From assembly GCA_009760855.2 (NCBI GenBank), contig WPIO01000044.1, positions 3,152,893 through 3,216,892 on the forward strand: 64,000 bases of DNA. Direction: 5' to 3'. The notes beneath the pieces are model-generated. The model made no database searches, had not been told where the DNA came from, and saw nothing but the letters and a program-made list of their open reading frames with translations. The stretch comes from Cristatella mucedo. Lineage: Eukaryota; Bryozoa; Phylactolaemata; Cristatellidae. Below, piece after piece: positions 60,501 to 64,000 of the stretch. Position 1 is the stretch's first letter. The number at the start of each line of letters is the position of its first letter. The position numbers were made by a program, and so were the translations under genes.

Positions 60501-60998
60501 CCAGTGGGCACATTGCACACTACCTGCTGTCACCCAGTACTGGTTCACGTCGTCGACAATCTCGAAGGGCCATTCGTCGAGGTCTGTAGTATAGCAGCCA
60601 GCAGATAGACACCGTACTAGAGCATCGTCGAGTTCTAAACATTCGGTAACAGCCGTTGCAGCTTCTTCTACATGCTGGAGCGACGGTCCACTTGCATTTT
60701 TTCATCCGTTTAAGCTGTCTCATTCAAGTTAGCAGTCGCAGTCATTGAAGCTTTGAATTCTACTTCTACCTCAGCCTCCTGAGCTGGAGCTGTCGTGCAG
60801 GGCCGAGTTTCTTGCCCAAATTACATCATAATTGACCTTGTTCCAGTTATAGCGGCAGGATACCGAAGCTCGTGATCATGGCATTTTTTCCAACCGGACT
60901 CATACTTGCGGTTTATCTCGTGCATCCTTGAAGTCGTGCCGTTATATTAACTGCAGTTTTGTAATCTGAGTATAAATATATAAGGAGGTTAATATTGA

Positions 60999-61144
60999 GG
61001 TAACCAGCAAATCTAACCGCACGGACAAGGGTAATAATAATAACAACAATGCACTTGATAAAGCGCCCTCAGAGAACTCAATCTCTTCCTAGGCGCTTTA
61101 CATTTACGGTAACCAGCAAATCTAACCGCACGGACAGGGGTAAA
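60999..61144 (-). mobile_element. 73-bp LINE-A 3' insertion flanked by 36-bp target-site duplication
   Basis: A 36-bp direct repeat beginning GGTAACCAGCAAATCTAACC flanks positions 61035-61107, at 60999-61034 and 61109-61144 (start may shift by one base), with a single A/G difference. The insert is only the LINE-A tail (AATAATAACAACAATG) and stem-loop (AAAGCGCCCTCAGAGAACTC...AGGCGCTTTACATTTAC). Confidence 0.9.
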
Positions 61145-61739
61145 TTAAACCAGCAAACTGTTTTAGGTTGAGTAAGGTTTCGTGTTGAGTCAACGTCAGG
61201 ACGTCACCACTTGCAAGCGAAGGCAGCGAAGAGAACAATTTGTAGCAAAGCCCCCCTCATAGGCGTTGTGGGCGATATGACGACGACTGTAATTGTACAC
61301 TGGCTGTAATTGTACACTGGCGCACATACCGGCGGTCGTAGCTGTCGGGTCTACTGCTCCGGAGCATGGTATATTTGATAGAAATGTGATCTTTATGCTT
61401 ATCATCTATTGCGTCTTTGAACTTGCCAACAGCCTTCTTAGTAGACTTTTATTATTTCTGCTATTTTAGCATTGCTCAATAAACTAGAATAAGTAGGATA
61501 AGATGATGGATGTAATTGCAAGGATACCTTTCAAAATCTCTATACACATTTATCTGTAAATATCTTCGTAATTAATGAATAGATATAAGTACAAACGAGT
61601 CGTATCCCTTTTCCATAAGGGTCTTTAATTGTGCCATAGTCAGTGGTGAAGCCAGTATTTTCATCCAAAGGGTAATACCTGCAAAATTAATATGCAGGTT
61701 ATAAGGCATATACATTTTTAATTTAGGCGGGGTTAGACC

Positions 61740-63470
61740 TGAAAATAGCTGCTTTACATTTGCTGCAAAGGGAAATGCAATTGAATGGTAAGTAAAATCA
61801 TGCTTGAAAAACAAACGAAATGAATAATATGGTTAGGGGTGACATGCACAGGGTCAGCATGCAACTGTGGTTAGTGGCAGCATGCGCAGTGTCAGCACGC
61901 ATAAGCACGTGAAGGACGAATCACAGGGACCCACTAAATGCTGTCCTAAATAGGTGTGTTTTTAGGTTCCTTTTAAATGTGGTCAGGTCAGGGGATTTTC
62001 CGACGCAGGTCGGGAGGGAGTTCCAGGCTTTGGGAGCATATGAGCTAAATGCACGGTCTCCAAAGGATTTAAGGTTTGTACGAGGTATTTGTAGACTGTT
62101 GGATTCCGAAAAGTGGGTGGTACGATGCTTGGCCTGATGGGGTAGTATATCTGACAGATAGGCTGGAGCCATAGAATGAAGGTACCTAAAAGTGAGCGAC
62201 AAAACCTTGAAGTCAATCCGTTGCTTGACTGGTAGCCAGTGCAGGTCGGCGAGAAGTGGAGTAATGTGGCAACTGCGACGCTCACGGCATACAAGTCTAG
62301 CTGCCGAGTTTTGCACCAGCTGCAATCGCCTGATCGCACATGCTGGTAGGCCAGTAAGCAGTGAGTTGTAGAAGTCGAGACGGGATGTCACGAATGCATG
62401 GACCAACTTGGACGTGGTGTCCTTATCTAAACAAGCCCGAATTTTAGCAATGTTATGAAGCTGAAAATAGGCGGATTTGACTGTGGAGCTGATATGGTCG
62501 TCTTACAAGAGGTCCCTTTGGAATATGACACCTAGATTTCGAGCTGATTCAACTTGAGATATACTGGCAGAGCCAATTTTGAGAGTCAGCCTGTCCAATT
62601 TCTGAATCACACTTGGTTTGCCCATATCTAGTGAGTTAGTTTTATCATCGTTTAGTTTTAGAAAATTTGCTGCCATTCATGTGCGGACGTCATCAATGCA
62701 TGCAGCAAGTGAGTTTAGAGAATTTGAGGTGCTCGAAGGCTGGGAGGGATCAAAGCAAAGGTACAACTGAGTGTCATCCGCATAGAAGTGAAAGCCTAGA
62801 TTGTGCTTGGCAATCTCATCAGCAAGAGGCAGAGTATAAACCGTGAAAAGATCCGGACCAAGCACTGAGCTCTGAGGTACTCCATATTTCAGAGGTACTT
62901 CAGATGATCTTTGTCCATTCACGTCAATACTCTGGAGTCTCCCACTGAGATAGGACCTGAACCACTGCAGAGCAGTGCCAGTGATGCCCAGGCGAGATGA
63001 GAGGCGCTCTAGAAGAACTTTGTGATCGATGGTATCAAAAGCTGCCGAAAGATCGAGCAAAACAAGCAGACACACTCTACCCATGTCTGCATTCCTAAGT
63101 AGGTCGTTGTATACCCGAAGCAATGCTGACTCTGTGGAGTGATTAGCTCTAAATCCAGACTGGAACTTACTAGCAAGGTGTGAGTTTCGATATACGAGTT
63201 CAGCTGGTCCGCCACGACCCGTTAGAGTGTCTTAGATAGGAATGGTAGAAGGGAAACTGGGCGGTAGTTTGCTCAAGTTTTCTTGGTCAAGTGTAGCTTT
63301 CTTGAGAAGTGGCCTGACTACAGCTTTTTTGAAAGGTGCCGGGACATGACCTGAGGCTAATGACATATTAATTATGTTAGTTATGCATGGCAGCAGTAGA
63401 TCAATGCAACGTAGGAGCAGGACTGTAAGGGTGGGGGGCAGGGGGCAATGCCCCCTCTGGCTGCCCACCG
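61740..63470 (-). mobile_element. LINE-A, best-preserved copy (RT and C-terminal region)
   Basis: Minus-strand frame from 63123 to 61921 is continuous except for two in-frame stops (TGA at 62677-62679, TAA at 62503-62505). It carries LVLLDLSAAFDTIDHKVLLE, GVPQSSVLGP (Gly to Ser in the usual GVPQGS), FYADDTQLYLCFDPSQPS with intact YADD, a SARNLGVIFQ block, KLVHAFVTSRLDFYNSLLTG and the terminus FKRNLKTHLFRTAFSGSL. Upstream RT motifs (63123-63470) are shifted twice. Endonuclease is missing; the 3' end stops at about 61740, before the stem-loop. Confidence 0.9.
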
Positions 63471-63600
63471 GTTGTAGCAATATTTCTGCATATGTAACTT
63501 TGAAATGTCCAATCTCGCAAATTCAACGTTAATAAATTTATTCAAACTACCCCTAGATTTAGTAGCTCCAACAGCTACCTGTTCTTAGCTGAATATTCTA

Positions 63601-63637
63601 AAGTCGACATATATATATATACATATATATATATATG

Positions 63638-63689
<52 letters not shown>

Positions 63690-63694
63690 GACTT
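63601..63694. repeat. AT-rich palindrome with GTCGAC ends
   Basis: AAGTCGACATATATATATAT at 63601 is mirrored by ATATATATGTCGACTT ending at 63694. The inner sequence is (TA)n with TACATA/TATGTA interruptions. The whole 94 bp can fold into one hairpin. Confidence 0.85.
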
Positions 63695-64000
63695 CTTTTA
63701 CGTTTTTCTAGAAGCTTATCATCCCCACTCTTTCAAAATAACTCAACATTAGTCCTCCCCCTAACATTCGCAGTAGTTTTTCCAAATTATGTATTATTTA
63801 TTAGATTTAAGGAAATTCTTTTCAAGTTCATTATTAGATGCATTTCCAAGATTAATGTTATTATCAATGTAAGATTTTAACCAGTCATTTTGATCAGAAA
63901 TTATTAACATATGAATCGCTTTTAGTTAGAACCTTATGAATCTTTTCAGTTCATAACCCTTATTCAAGCAAAGCGGAAGGTAGCGATAACGAATACTATA

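Overview
This window looks like nuclear DNA of an invertebrate metazoan. It has GT-AG introns of 1 to 12 kb, two single-copy animal-type nuclear genes, and dense degenerate non-LTR retrotransposons, tRNA-derived SINEs and long dinucleotide microsatellites. There is no prokaryotic-style gene packing. The species cannot be named from the sequence alone.

Two host genes can be assembled exon by exon, both on the minus strand. (1) A TruA-family tRNA pseudouridine synthase of the PUSL1 type has seven coding exons: 43270-43224, 37685-37637, 32660-32545, 20924-20871, 16815-16588, 15588-15345 and 13888-13613. All junctions are GT-AG and all phases agree; it encodes about 337 aa with the catalytic RTDAGVHA motif in exon 3. 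(2) The mitochondrial complex I subunit NDUFB11 has three coding exons: 53776-53558, 51981-51848 and 48509-48359. It encodes about 167 aa with a presequence, a His-rich stretch, one membrane helix and the conserved C-terminal block. Both products are linked to mitochondria in other animals. Nothing here shows co-regulation beyond shared strand and proximity.

Nearly everything else is mobile or simple DNA. Two CR1/L2-like (Jockey-superfamily) LINE families dominate. LINE-A ends in an AAAGCGCC/GGCGCTTT stem-loop followed by a (TTA)n tail. LINE-B ends near a TTTGTGGAGTTAC motif. Copies are 5'-truncated, nested and frameshifted; the best-kept LINE-A copy (61740-63470, minus) retains YADD and has only two in-frame stops across 61921-63123. 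Two tRNA-derived SINE families are present. SINE-2 carries a 3' end resembling that of LINE-A, suggesting it was mobilised by that LINE. A pogo/Tigger-like DNA transposon remnant sits in NDUFB11 intron 2.

The right side (56.4-60.5 kb) holds a cluster of R2-clade-like retrotransposon pieces: C2H2 zinc fingers, a possible Myb-like segment and reverse transcriptase fragments in at least three partial copies. A 32-bp minisatellite of about 28 nearly identical copies (58882-59790) interrupts the cluster and happens to be open in all six frames. Stretches without an entry hold no gene or repeat I could support.
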